DNA from: Bacillus sp. BA3 | GTDB taxonomy: Bacteria; Bacillota; Bacilli; Bacillales; DSM-1321 | Direction: 5' to 3' | Length of the DNA stretch: 64,000 nucleotides | Assembly: GCA_002835675.1 (NCBI GenBank) | Contig: PIZR01000005.1 | Coordinates: 276,599-340,598 of the forward strand | Part shown: positions 1 through 8,810 of the stretch, in pieces | Layout: each line of letters opens with the position of its first letter | How positions within the stretch are numbered: the stretch's first letter is position 1 | The notes under the pieces: generated by a model | What the model was told of the DNA's origin: nothing | Seen by the model: only the letters and a program-made list of their open reading frames with translations | Database searches by the model: none | Position numbers and translations under genes: made by a program

Positions 1-854
1 GGGGAGATGGGGAGAATCCTTCAGACCTGCTTGGGGAAATTCAATTGAGTGCTGTTCAGGAAGCCATGAACCAAATGATGGGTTCTGCTGCGACTTCCAT
101 GTCGACCATTTTCAGTAAAAAAGTGGATATTTCTCCACCTAGCATAGATTTACTTAACTTTTTAAATGGTGAAGGTGAAAATGCGATACCGGACGAGGAT
201 TTATTTGCAAAAATCTCATTCCGTCTCCGTGTCGGCAGCTTAATTGATTCCAGTATCATGCAATTGCTGCCGTTAGAGTTTGCTAAAGGGTTAGTTTCCG
301 AATTATTAAATGGAACGGGCGAAAGCGATCCTACCGAGATGAAAACGCAAAAAGTACTAAGTGAACCAGTAACAAACATTCCAACTCAGGAGCGGGCACC
401 ATTACAGGACAGCCGGTCTGATCGATCGGCAAAAGAAACTTATGGACAAGGCGATCACCAAACCCAACCTATGAACCAAATACCGAATGTACCACAACAT
501 TTTGGTGTTTCATCCGTACCAACAGGACAGCCGGTAAATGTTCAGCCTGCCAGTTTCACCAGTTTTCAGCCTTATCAGCTTCAGGAGTCTGAAACGAAAA
601 ATCTCAGCATGCTGATGGATATCCCTTTGCAGGTAACTGTGGAGCTTGGAAGAACGAAACGCTCCGTCAAGGATATTTTGGAGCTGTCCTCCGGATCGAT
701 CATCGAATTGGATAAATTAGCGGGAGAGCCAGTGGATATCCTGGTAAACAGCCGCTTGATAGCAAAAGGCGAGGTAGTGGTTATTGATGAAAACTTTGGA
801 GTGCGTGTTACGGATATCATGAGTCAGAGTGACCGATTAAATAAAATAAGATAA
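1..854 (+). CDS. fliY: FliY, flagellar motor switch phosphatase (3' part only)
   Basis: FliY is a C-ring switch protein that in Bacillus also dephosphorylates CheY-P. The frame is open from the window edge (codons start at base 3), so the start and most of the CheC-like N-terminal region lie outside. About 283 residues are visible. They begin inside the second CheC-like repeat ([15 protein letters not shown]), pass through a Q/P/T-rich linker, and end in a FliN/SpoA domain ([18 protein letters not shown] onward) that packs into the C-ring. cheY follows 17 nt downstream, as in B. subtilis. The TTG at 45 is internal and is not the start. Confidence 0.94.
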   Translation, partial: GDGENPSDLLGEIQLSAVQEAMNQMMGSAATSMSTIFSKKVDISPPSIDLLNFLNGEGENAIPDEDLFAKISFRLRVGSLIDSSIMQLLPLEFAKGLVSELLNGTGESDPTEMKTQKVLSEPVTNIPTQERAPLQDSRSDRSAKETYGQGDHQTQPMNQIPNVPQHFGVSSVPTGQPVNVQPASFTSFQPYQLQESETKNLSMLMDIPLQVTVELGRTKRSVKDILELSSGSIIELDKLAGEPVDILVNSRLIAKGEVVVIDENFGVRVTDIMSQSDRLNKIR

Positions 855-871
855 TTTGGGGGACGAAAATT

Positions 872-1234
872 ATGGCTAATAGAATTTTAATTGTGGACGA
901 TGCAGCATTTATGAGAATGATGATTAAGGATATCCTTTCAAAAAATGGCTTTGAAATAGTCGGGGAAGCAGCAGATGGCGCCCAAGCGGTGGAAAAATAT
1001 AAAGAAACTCATCCGGATCTTGTAACGATGGATATTACCATGCCTGAAATGGATGGAATTACAGCATTAAAGGAAATTAAAAAGGTAAATCCTCAAGCTA
1101 AGGTCATCATGTGTTCAGCGATGGGACAGCAAGCAATGGTCATTGATGCAATCCAGGCGGGTGCAAAGGATTTTATCGTGAAGCCATTCCAGGCAGACCG
1201 TGTTTTGGAAGCCATAAATAAAGCATTAAGTTAA
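872..1234 (+). CDS. cheY: CheY chemotaxis response regulator
   Basis: Single-domain receiver of 120 aa. CheA phosphorylates it, and CheY-P then binds the flagellar switch (FliM/FliY). The acidic pocket is D9/D10, the phosphoacceptor is D54 (TMDITMP), the switch residue is S82 and the conserved lysine is K104 (VKPF). The ATG follows a GGGGGA Shine-Dalgarno at about 858-863. Its place between fliY and fliZ is the usual Bacillus arrangement, which separates it from other two-component receivers. Confidence 0.97.
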   Translation: MANRILIVDDAAFMRMMIKDILSKNGFEIVGEAADGAQAVEKYKETHPDLVTMDITMPEMDGITALKEIKKVNPQAKVIMCSAMGQQAMVIDAIQAGAKDFIVKPFQADRVLEAINKALS

Positions 1235-1249
1235 GAGGGTGTCTTCATA

Positions 1250-1909
1250 TTGTTTTTAATTAAAAAATGGCTTCAGGTCTCACTGATGATAGCAGTATTA
1301 TTCTCTGGGGCGATACAGGCCCATGCGGAAGATCTTGAAAAAACAGTGAAGGATGTTTATGAACAGCCAGATGATTTAAAGGTGGATAAAGGTGAATCAA
1401 AAGGCTCGAAATCTACCAAACAGACAACGAATCCTGACAAAGTGGGGATAACCGTTTGGGAGTTTCTGAGGATGATATTTGCTACTATTTTTGTAGTGGC
1501 CCTTCTATATATCCTATTAAAGTTCATCAATAAAAAAAGTAAATCGTATCAAAAGGCAAATTCAGTGGAGAATTTAGGCGGTACGGGCCTTGGCGCAAAT
1601 CGTTCTGTCCAGCTTGTTAAAGTCGGCGGGAGAATATTGGTGATCGGGGTCGGTGAAAATATTCAGCTCTTGAAAGAAATAGATGATCCAGAGGAATATG
1701 AACAGCTTTTGAAAGATCACAACGATAAGATCGATCAAATGATCCAGCCAGGGGAACTTGCAATGAAGTTAAAAAATAATTGGTTGAAGAAAAGCGGATC
1801 CGAAACCGCCAGTTTCTCTGCAGAGTTCAAAAATCAACTTGATCAATTGTCTGCTAGCAGGAAAAAGCTGTTAAAGGAGCTTGATAGGAAAGGAAGAGAC
1901 AATGAATGA
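1250..1909 (+). CDS. fliZ: FliZ (FliO-like) flagellar export membrane protein
   Basis: 219 aa, TTG start behind AGAGGGTG. The N-terminus (residues 1-26) looks like a cleavable signal peptide ending near HAEDL. An acidic/basic spacer of about 45 residues follows, then one membrane segment at about 70-92 (MIFATIFVVALLYILLKF) and a cytoplasmic FliO-type domain (SVQLVKVGGRILVIGVGENI). In Bacillus this protein fills the FliO position and helps assemble the FliP pore. The stop overlaps the fliP start (ATGA), so the two are translationally coupled. Confidence 0.9.
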   Translation: MFLIKKWLQVSLMIAVLFSGAIQAHAEDLEKTVKDVYEQPDDLKVDKGESKGSKSTKQTTNPDKVGITVWEFLRMIFATIFVVALLYILLKFINKKSKSYQKANSVENLGGTGLGANRSVQLVKVGGRILVIGVGENIQLLKEIDDPEEYEQLLKDHNDKIDQMIQPGELAMKLKNNWLKKSGSETASFSAEFKNQLDQLSASRKKLLKELDRKGRDNE

Positions 1910-2571
1910 ATGAGTTCATGGAGTTTTTTAATAACAGTGATCCCACTAATGTCTCTACTTCCGTCAAACTTGTTCTACTGATGACTGTCTTATCGCTGGC
2001 TCCAAGCATATTGATCCTGATGACCTGTTTTACTAGAATCATCATTGTCCTGAGCTTTGTGAGAACATCGCTAGCTACACAGCAGATGCCGCCGAATCAG
2101 GTGTTGATCGGCCTGGCACTTTTCATGACATTTTTCATAATGGCACCGACTTTTCAGGAAGTGAATGAAAAGGCATTAACCCCGTTATTTAATGAAGAGA
2201 TAGATTTAGAAGAAGCATATGTACAGGCCTCGATACCATTTAAGGAATTCATGAGTGCCCATACAAGACAGAAGGACCTTGAGCTATTCTTGGAATATGC
2301 CAAGGTGGATAAGCCTGAAACGATACAGGACATTCCCTTGACGGCCTTTGTACCTGCTTTTGCAATCAGTGAAATCAAAACAGCTTTTCAAATAGGTTTC
2401 ATGATTTTCATTCCCTTTTTGGTTATTGATATGGTCATTGCAAGTGTCCTGATGTCGATGGGGATGATGATGTTGCCGCCAGTCATGATTTCCCTGCCAT
2501 TTAAAATCCTCCTTTTCATTCTTGTAGACGGATGGTATTTAGTGGTGAAGTCTTTATTACAGAGTTTTTAA
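1906..2571 (+). CDS. fliP: FliP flagellar type III export gate protein
   Basis: 221 aa, the usual length for Bacillus FliP. It forms the FliP/Q/R export pore at the base of the flagellum. Four hydrophobic segments are visible (about 20-45, 60-80, 155-180, 190-215). The family signatures are present: RIIIVLSFVRTSLATQQMPP after helix 1, and the GFMIFIPFLVIDMVIASVLM segment with the following methionine-rich MSMGMMMLPP. The ATG overlaps the fliZ stop. fliQ follows 14 nt later. Confidence 0.97.
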   Translation: MNEFMEFFNNSDPTNVSTSVKLVLLMTVLSLAPSILILMTCFTRIIIVLSFVRTSLATQQMPPNQVLIGLALFMTFFIMAPTFQEVNEKALTPLFNEEIDLEEAYVQASIPFKEFMSAHTRQKDLELFLEYAKVDKPETIQDIPLTAFVPAFAISEIKTAFQIGFMIFIPFLVIDMVIASVLMSMGMMMLPPVMISLPFKILLFILVDGWYLVVKSLLQSF

Positions 2572-2585
2572 GCAGGTGAGTAAAA

Positions 2586-2855
2586 ATGAGTGCAGATTTT
2601 GTTATTGATATAGCAGAAAAAGGAATTTATATGGTATTGATTATCGCTGGCCCATTGATGGTAATCGCTCTTATTGTAGGACTATTAGTAAGCATCTTTC
2701 AGGCAACTACACAGATTCAGGAACAAACCTTGGCATTTGTTCCGAAAATCGTCGCAGTCTTATTGGGACTCATTTTATTGGCTCCATGGATGTTGAGCCA
2801 CCTATTATCATATGCAAATGAAATATTCGGTAATCTGAATCGATTTGTAGGGTAG
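2586..2855 (+). CDS. fliQ: FliQ flagellar export gate protein
   Basis: 89 aa with two membrane helices (about 15-40 and 50-75), standard for FliQ, which wraps around the FliP/FliR pore. The conserved QATTQIQEQTLAFVPKI stretch joins the helices. Shine-Dalgarno AGCAGGTGAG precedes the ATG. It sits between fliP and fliR with only 3 nt before fliR. Confidence 0.96.
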   Translation: MSADFVIDIAEKGIYMVLIIAGPLMVIALIVGLLVSIFQATTQIQEQTLAFVPKIVAVLLGLILLAPWMLSHLLSYANEIFGNLNRFVG

Positions 2856-2858
2856 GGC

Positions 2859-3635
2859 ATGGAGGAATTATTTCCGCACTTTCCCGCCTTTTTATTAATT
2901 GTGGTACGGGTCACTACGTTTTTCGTGGCCATGCCGATTTTTTCGTACCGTTCTATACCGGTACAACATCGGGTCGGGCTTGGAATCTTCCTTGCCTGGA
3001 TCATGTACTACACCATTGATGCTCCGGTTCTGGAATTGGATGTCACATTTTATTTATTGATCATGAAGGAAGCGCTTGTTGGCCTTTTCATTGGGTTTGC
3101 AGCGTATATGATTTTATCGGCCGTTCAAATAGCTGGCGGATTGATTGATTTTCAAATGGGTTTTTCAATAGCGAATGTCATCGATCCCCAAACGGGGGCA
3201 CAAAGCCCGTTGATGGGACAATATCTTTATACAATCGCTCTATTATTCCTATTGAGTACTAATGGCCATCATTTGCTTTTGGATGGAATTTTTTATAGTT
3301 ATCAGTTCATCCCGATTGACCAATTATTTGTACCATTCGGAGATCATGCGCTGATAGAATACGTGGCCAAAGCTTTTAGCAAAGCTTTCATGATTGCTTT
3401 TCAAATGTCCATACCTGTGGTGGGAAGTATTTTCTTAGTGGATGTCACGTTAGGGATACTTGCCAGGACAGTTCCTCAATTAAATGTATTCGTTGTTGGG
3501 ATTCCAGTGAAAATCATTGCCGGCTTAGCGGTTATCATACTGGTAATGGGGATGATGATGACGGTTGTCACCCAACTCTTCAATTTCTTGCTTTTGACCA
3601 TGCGTCACCTAATGCAGTTGATTGGAGGCGCTTGA
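2859..3635 (+). CDS. fliR: FliR flagellar export gate protein
   Basis: 258 aa polytopic protein with about six hydrophobic segments. It is the third component of the export gate and supplies one subunit to the FliP5-R1 helical pore. The N-terminus has the family pattern of a hydrophobic helix with R18 followed by FFVAMPIFSYRSIPVQHRVGL. The GFSIANVIDPQTGAQSP loop is characteristic. The last codons contain the GGAGG used as Shine-Dalgarno by flhB. Confidence 0.96.
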   Translation: MEELFPHFPAFLLIVVRVTTFFVAMPIFSYRSIPVQHRVGLGIFLAWIMYYTIDAPVLELDVTFYLLIMKEALVGLFIGFAAYMILSAVQIAGGLIDFQMGFSIANVIDPQTGAQSPLMGQYLYTIALLFLLSTNGHHLLLDGIFYSYQFIPIDQLFVPFGDHALIEYVAKAFSKAFMIAFQMSIPVVGSIFLVDVTLGILARTVPQLNVFVVGIPVKIIAGLAVIILVMGMMMTVVTQLFNFLLLTMRHLMQLIGGA

Positions 3636-3636
3636 T

Positions 3637-4719
3637 ATGGTGAGGTTTCAGCTGGATTTGCAGTTTTTCGCTGGTGAAAAGACCGAAAAGGCGACTCCCA
3701 AAAAACGTCAGGATTCGAAGAAAAAAGGTCAGGTGGCAAAGAGTCAGGATGTAAATACCTCTGTGAATTTAATTGCCGTGTTTTCTGTGTTATTGCTTAT
3801 GGGACCGTACATGTATAATCATTTGCTCGGTCTTACGAAAGAATATCTGCAACATTTTACCTTGGCTGGATTCAGTGAGGAGAATATGCAAATTATCATG
3901 ATAGAGGTTTTAAAGGAGATGGGCCTTATCCTAGGACCCGTTTTTGCAGCAGCGATAGTCGCTGGGATATTGGCTAATGTCATGCAAGTCGGGTTTCTGT
4001 TTTCGACTGAATCCATACAGTTCAAACTTGATAAATTGGATCCCATTAAAGGATTCAAACGTATTTTTTCAATGAGGGCCATTGTTGAGTTATTGAAATC
4101 CATTCTTAAAATATCATTTGTTGGTTTTGTTGCCTTTTATGTACTATGGCAGCGCATGGACGAGATTATGATTTTATCACAGATTTCTGTGGAAGAAGCG
4201 ATGGCAACATTGGCGGATATTACGATTAAAGTAGGATTTTATGCTGCCGTGGCTTTATTGTTCATTGCTCTATTAGACTATTTGTATCAAAAATATGACT
4301 TTGAAAAAAACATCCGGATGTCCAAACAGGATATTAAGGATGAATATAAAAATTCCGAAGGGGACCCGCTCATCAAATCCAAGATAAAGCAAAAGCAGAG
4401 GCAGATGGCCGCTCAAAGAATGATGCAGGAAATTCCCAATGCGGATGTCGTCATCACTAACCCGACGCATTTTGCTATTGCTTTAAAATATGATGAAGAA
4501 AAAGCTGAGGCTCCGTATGTAGTGGCAAAGGGCGTTGATTTTGTTGCCCAGAAAATTAAATTCATTGCCAAAGAAAATGATGTGATCATGGTGGAAAATC
4601 GGCCTTTGGCGAGGTCTTTATATGATCAAGCTGAATTAGGCCAAGCGATACCTGAAGAGTTCTTTAAGGCGGTCGCTGAAATACTGGCCTTTGTATATAA
4701 AACCAAAGGTAAACTGTAA
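3637..4719 (+). CDS. flhB: FlhB flagellar export switch protein
   Basis: Chosen start is ATG 3637 (360 aa), 8 nt after GGAGG at 3624-3628. An in-frame TTG at 3622 overlaps that Shine-Dalgarno and is unlikely. FlhB recruits export substrates and switches from rod/hook to filament proteins by self-cleavage. The cleavage motif N275-P-T-H278 is intact (VVITNPTHFAIALKY). Four membrane helices lie between about 35 and 215. The basic, K-rich N-terminal stretch (GEKTEKATPKKRQDSKKKGQ) is typical. Confidence 0.97.
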   Translation: MVRFQLDLQFFAGEKTEKATPKKRQDSKKKGQVAKSQDVNTSVNLIAVFSVLLLMGPYMYNHLLGLTKEYLQHFTLAGFSEENMQIIMIEVLKEMGLILGPVFAAAIVAGILANVMQVGFLFSTESIQFKLDKLDPIKGFKRIFSMRAIVELLKSILKISFVGFVAFYVLWQRMDEIMILSQISVEEAMATLADITIKVGFYAAVALLFIALLDYLYQKYDFEKNIRMSKQDIKDEYKNSEGDPLIKSKIKQKQRQMAAQRMMQEIPNADVVITNPTHFAIALKYDEEKAEAPYVVAKGVDFVAQKIKFIAKENDVIMVENRPLARSLYDQAELGQAIPEEFFKAVAEILAFVYKTKGKL

Positions 4720-4759
4720 AGAAGTAATAGGGTAACCCGCTAGTTAGGAGAGAAAAAAC

Positions 4760-6796
4760 ATGCGAGCAAGAGATTTAGTTGTTATATCGAGCGTCATCAT
4801 GATCGTTGCCATGTTGGTCATTCCATTGCCAACATGGTTGTTAAGTATTTTACTCCTTTTAAATATCTCTCTTGCGCTGCTGGTTCTATTGACTACGATG
4901 AATATGAAAGAACCTCTCGAATTTTCAATCTTTCCTTCCTTGCTCCTTTTACTGACATTGTTCAGGCTGGGGTTGAATGTTTCGACGACTCGTGCCATTT
5001 TGACCTATGGTGATGCTGGGGGAGTTGTAGAAACCTTTGGGTCGTTTGTAGTCGGCGGTAACGTGCTTGTAGGATTAGTTGTATTCATCATTTTGGTCAT
5101 CATCAATTTCATCGTCATCACGAAAGGTTCCGAACGGGTCTCGGAGGTAGCGGCAAGGTTTACGCTGGATGCGATGCCAGGGAAACAGATGGCCATCGAT
5201 GCAGATTTAAATGCTGGGATGATCTCCGAAAACGAAGCACGTGCCAGAAGGGAAAAAATTAGTAACGAAGCAGACTTTTATGGATCCATGGATGGGGCTA
5301 GTAAGTTTGTTAAAGGGGACGCCATAGCGGGCATCATCATTGTCATCATTAACTTGATTTTCGGTATGATCATTGGCGTCATGCAATTGGACATGAGCTT
5401 TGGAGAAGCAGCCGTCCATTTTTCCATGTTATCGGTTGGTGACGGAATCGTGAGTCAGGTACCAGCTTTATTGATTTCTACAGCTACGGGAATTGTCGTA
5501 ACCCGGGCAGCCTCGAATGGAAACCTCGGAGCGGATATTGTTGAACAGTTATTTCAATTTCCCAAAATGCTTTACCTAACAGCAGCAACCATTTTCCTTT
5601 TAGGGTTATTCACTCCCATTTCCGACTTGTTCACCATTCCGATCGCTGCTTTATTAGTCGTTGGAGGGTATACAATTTCAAGGATACCGAAGCAGGACGA
5701 AAGTGAAATACAAGAAATGGAGGAAGTGCTGGAAACCGATGAAATGAAAAGCCCAGAAAGCGTCGTTAACCTTTTAAGTGTCGACCCGATCGAATTTGAG
5801 TTTGGATATGGACTGATTCCGCTTGCGGATGCCAATCAAGGGGGAGACCTACTGGACCGGGTCGTCATGATCCGCCGGCAGCTTGCAATTGAGTTGGGAC
5901 TCGTGATCCCTGTCGTCAGAATACGTGATAATATTCAGTTGAATCCTAATGAGTATCGGCTGAAGATTAAGGGAAGTGTCATGGCAAAGGGGGAATTGCT
6001 CCTAAATCATTTCTTGGCCATGAGTCCAGGGATGGAAGATGATTCAATAGAAGGAATCGATACGATAGAACCGTCTTTCGGTTTACCGGCCAAGTGGATT
6101 ACGGATGATATGAAAGAACATGCCGAGATTCTGGGTTATACAGTTGTGGACCCGCCAAGTGTTGTATCCACCCACTTGACGGAAGTCATAAAGTCCAATG
6201 CGCAGGAATTATTGGGCAGGCAGGAAACGAAACAATTGATCGATCATCTTCACGAATCGGCACCTATACTAGTAGAGGAAGTCACTCCGAATCCCTTGTC
6301 TATAGGAGATGTACAAAAGGTATTGGCAAAACTATTGAAGGAAAAGGTTTCGATAAGGAATTTACCGATCATTTTCGAAACGCTTGCTGATTATGGCAAG
6401 TTATCGACTGACACAGATTTGCTTACCGAATATGTAAGGCAGAACTTAGCGAGACAAATAACAAATTCTTTTATTGCGGATGAAAATAGAATTAAAGTCA
6501 TAACATTATCGGGGAAAGTTGAAAAGACCATCGCTGATGGTATACAGCAAACTGAACATGGTAATTTTTTATCATTGGATCCAACTCTATCGCAATCCAT
6601 ATTGGAGGCAGTTGCAGCCAAATTGGAAGAGCTGACCCTAATGGATCACCAACCGATCCTACTCTGCTCTCCGGCAGTAAGGATGTATGCCCGGCAATTA
6701 ACTGAACGTTATTTTCCTAATGTACCGATTCTTTCATACAATGAACTCGAATCGAATGTGGAAGTACAAAGTGTAGGGGTGGTGAATATCGATTGA
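4760..6796 (+). CDS. flhA: FlhA flagellar export gate protein
   Basis: 678 aa (B. subtilis about 677). It is the large nonameric export gate: about eight membrane helices in residues 1-320 followed by a cytoplasmic domain that docks chaperone-substrate complexes. The conserved FHIPEP-type loop is visible as GSERVSEVAARFTLDAMPGK plus the QMAIDADLNAG segment. TTAGGAG precedes the ATG. The stop overlaps the flhF TTG start by 3 nt. Confidence 0.97.
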   Translation: MRARDLVVISSVIMIVAMLVIPLPTWLLSILLLLNISLALLVLLTTMNMKEPLEFSIFPSLLLLLTLFRLGLNVSTTRAILTYGDAGGVVETFGSFVVGGNVLVGLVVFIILVIINFIVITKGSERVSEVAARFTLDAMPGKQMAIDADLNAGMISENEARARREKISNEADFYGSMDGASKFVKGDAIAGIIIVIINLIFGMIIGVMQLDMSFGEAAVHFSMLSVGDGIVSQVPALLISTATGIVVTRAASNGNLGADIVEQLFQFPKMLYLTAATIFLLGLFTPISDLFTIPIAALLVVGGYTISRIPKQDESEIQEMEEVLETDEMKSPESVVNLLSVDPIEFEFGYGLIPLADANQGGDLLDRVVMIRRQLAIELGLVIPVVRIRDNIQLNPNEYRLKIKGSVMAKGELLLNHFLAMSPGMEDDSIEGIDTIEPSFGLPAKWITDDMKEHAEILGYTVVDPPSVVSTHLTEVIKSNAQELLGRQETKQLIDHLHESAPILVEEVTPNPLSIGDVQKVLAKLLKEKVSIRNLPIIFETLADYGKLSTDTDLLTEYVRQNLARQITNSFIADENRIKVITLSGKVEKTIADGIQQTEHGNFLSLDPTLSQSILEAVAAKLEELTLMDHQPILLCSPAVRMYARQLTERYFPNVPILSYNELESNVEVQSVGVVNID

Positions 6797-7950
6797 AGGT
6801 AAAGAAATATTTGGCGCCATCAATGAACGAGGCAATGAAGCGAATAAGGACGGAACTAGGCAGTGATGCAGTAATCTTAAGTTCGAAGGCTGTATATAAT
6901 GGTGGTTTCTTAGGATTATTCAAAAAGAGGAATATTGAAGTCATTGCAGCCATAGACCCTGTGTCCCAGCCTATCCAAGCCGTAACCAAGCAAAAATCGA
7001 AGAAGTTGCCATCAAAGCTGGAAATGGCAAGTCATGCCCCTGAACCTAATGAAGGGAATGGGGAAAGTGCTGACTTATTAAAAGAAATCGAAGGTTTGAA
7101 AGATATGATAAAGAGTTTGCAAATCTATTCAACTGATAAAAAATATCCGGGGAAGCTGGAGAAAATCCACGAATACCTAACCGAGCAGGAAGTGGATATA
7201 TCACTTCGATCCCAAATCATGGATGAATTGCTTGAAAAATGGTTCGTTTTTAAACAGCAATCCACTGATGAAGAGGTTCAAGTTTGGTTGGAAGAAGCCA
7301 TGCTCGGGATTTTAGAAGAAGTTGGAAACGGAAAACCCGGGCTGCAAAAAAAATATATTAATATTGTTGGCCCAACAGGTGTGGGAAAGACAACGACCTT
7401 AGCAAAAGTAGCTGCGGAAACCATGTTAAAGCATGATAAAAAGGTGGCCTTCATTACGACGGATACGTACAGGATTGCTGCAATAGATCAACTTAAGACA
7501 TATGCCAAGATTTTAAACGTTCCAATTGAAGTCGCTTATAATTTGGAAGACTTCAAAAGGGCTGCTGAACGCTTCTCCCATTATGATTTTGTTTTTATTG
7601 ATACGGCCGGAAGGAATTTCCGTAACCCGCAATATGTCAAGGATCTTAATGAAATCATCCATTTTACAGATGAGATGGAAACCTATTTAGTATTGTCATT
7701 GACCTCTAAACAAAAGGATATGGAAGATATTTATCGACAGTTTGCTGCCATACCTATTAAACAGGTTATTTTTACAAAAGCGGACGAAACCTCCACTTTC
7801 GGGCAAATATTCAATTTTATACATACTCATAAATTAGGAGCCGCCTATATAACAGATGGACAAAATGTGCCAGACGATATTGAAATAGCTACATCATCAC
7901 AGCTATTGAAAATGGCTATTGGGGCTAATAAATATGAAAGATCAAGCTGA
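6793..7950 (+). CDS. flhF: FlhF SRP-type GTPase, flagellar placement
   Basis: 385 aa, TTG start that overlaps the flhA stop; Shine-Dalgarno is GGGGTGG just upstream. FlhF sets the position of new flagella and is regulated by FlhG. It has a basic N-domain (MKVKKYLAPSMNEAMKRIR), a middle region and an SRP-family NG GTPase domain: G1 loop GPTGVGKTT at 193-201, TDTYRIAAIDQL (I box/G2), DTAGR (G3) and TKAD at 328-331 (G4). The gene order flhA-flhF-flhG is conserved. Confidence 0.96.
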   Translation: MKVKKYLAPSMNEAMKRIRTELGSDAVILSSKAVYNGGFLGLFKKRNIEVIAAIDPVSQPIQAVTKQKSKKLPSKLEMASHAPEPNEGNGESADLLKEIEGLKDMIKSLQIYSTDKKYPGKLEKIHEYLTEQEVDISLRSQIMDELLEKWFVFKQQSTDEEVQVWLEEAMLGILEEVGNGKPGLQKKYINIVGPTGVGKTTTLAKVAAETMLKHDKKVAFITTDTYRIAAIDQLKTYAKILNVPIEVAYNLEDFKRAAERFSHYDFVFIDTAGRNFRNPQYVKDLNEIIHFTDEMETYLVLSLTSKQKDMEDIYRQFAAIPIKQVIFTKADETSTFGQIFNFIHTHKLGAAYITDGQNVPDDIEIATSSQLLKMAIGANKYERSS

Positions 7951-8800
7951 GAATTTACGAAGAAGATTGGAAGCCCGCCAAAATCGATCAATGGCCAAAA
8001 CGATTGCCGTTTTAAGCGGGAAAGGTGGAGTGGGAAAATCAAACTTTTCCTTGAATTTTTCGATTGCCTTATCCCAAAGAGGCAAAAAAGTACTGTTGTT
8101 CGACATGGATATCGGTATGGGGAATATTGATATTTTGATCGGGGAACAATCTCCCTGCAGCATAATTGATTTTTTTGAAAACGATTGTAGTTTGAAGGAT
8201 ATCATCATGGCAGGACCGGGAAACATTTCAATCATTACAGGTGGAACGGGGTTGACGGCTCTCTTTTCACTTGATGAGGAAAAATATACCCGGTTTAATG
8301 AGGAGTTCGGTTTATTGTTGGCGAATTACGATTATATCTTATTTGATATGGGTGCTGGCATCACTCAGGATTCCATGAAATTCCTGTTATGTGTGGATGA
8401 ATTAGTCGTTATAACGACACCTGAACCCACTTCTATCATGGATGCATATTCCGCAATGAAATATATCCATTCAGTAAATAAAGAGATATCATTGTTCCTG
8501 GTTTGCAATCGGGTTTTCACGAGTAAGGACGGCAAAGATACGATTAAGCGGCTCCAAAATGCACTAGTGGAATTTTTGGGATTGGAAACTGTAGCTCTTG
8601 GGTACTTGCCAGATGATAGAACCGTACCCAATTCTGTTAACAAACAAATGCCCTTTCTTCTTTTCGATTCTGAAGCCGATATATCCAAAGCTATTATGGA
8701 CATTGCTTCGAGATATGCAAATCATTCATTTGGGGAAGAATTGACTTTGCAAAAAAGCCATTTCCTCCAAAATATGAAGAGATATTTTTTTGGAAAGTAG
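7934..8800 (+). CDS. flhG: FlhG (YlxH) MinD-like ATPase
   Basis: 288 aa from ATG 7934, within the end of flhF (17-nt overlap), with GGGG at 7921-7924. A TTG at 7919 is possible but lacks a ribosome site. MinD/ParA-type ATPase that limits flagellar number and stimulates FlhF. The N-terminus carries the DQAxxLR activator motif (DQAENLRRRL, residues 3-12) that contacts FlhF. The deviant Walker A is GKGGVGKSN at 29-37, and FDMDIGMGNID is switch I. The C-terminus looks like a membrane-targeting amphipathic tail (SHFLQNMKRYFFGK). Confidence 0.95.
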   Translation: MKDQAENLRRRLEARQNRSMAKTIAVLSGKGGVGKSNFSLNFSIALSQRGKKVLLFDMDIGMGNIDILIGEQSPCSIIDFFENDCSLKDIIMAGPGNISIITGGTGLTALFSLDEEKYTRFNEEFGLLLANYDYILFDMGAGITQDSMKFLLCVDELVVITTPEPTSIMDAYSAMKYIHSVNKEISLFLVCNRVFTSKDGKDTIKRLQNALVEFLGLETVALGYLPDDRTVPNSVNKQMPFLLFDSEADISKAIMDIASRYANHSFGEELTLQKSHFLQNMKRYFFGK

Positions 8801-8810
8801 GTCTCCTTAT

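Noticed and set aside
3622..3636. TTG start 15 nt upstream for flhB
   Set aside because: It overlaps the GGAGG used for ATG 3637; the ATG has ideal spacing and gives the family length of 360 aa.
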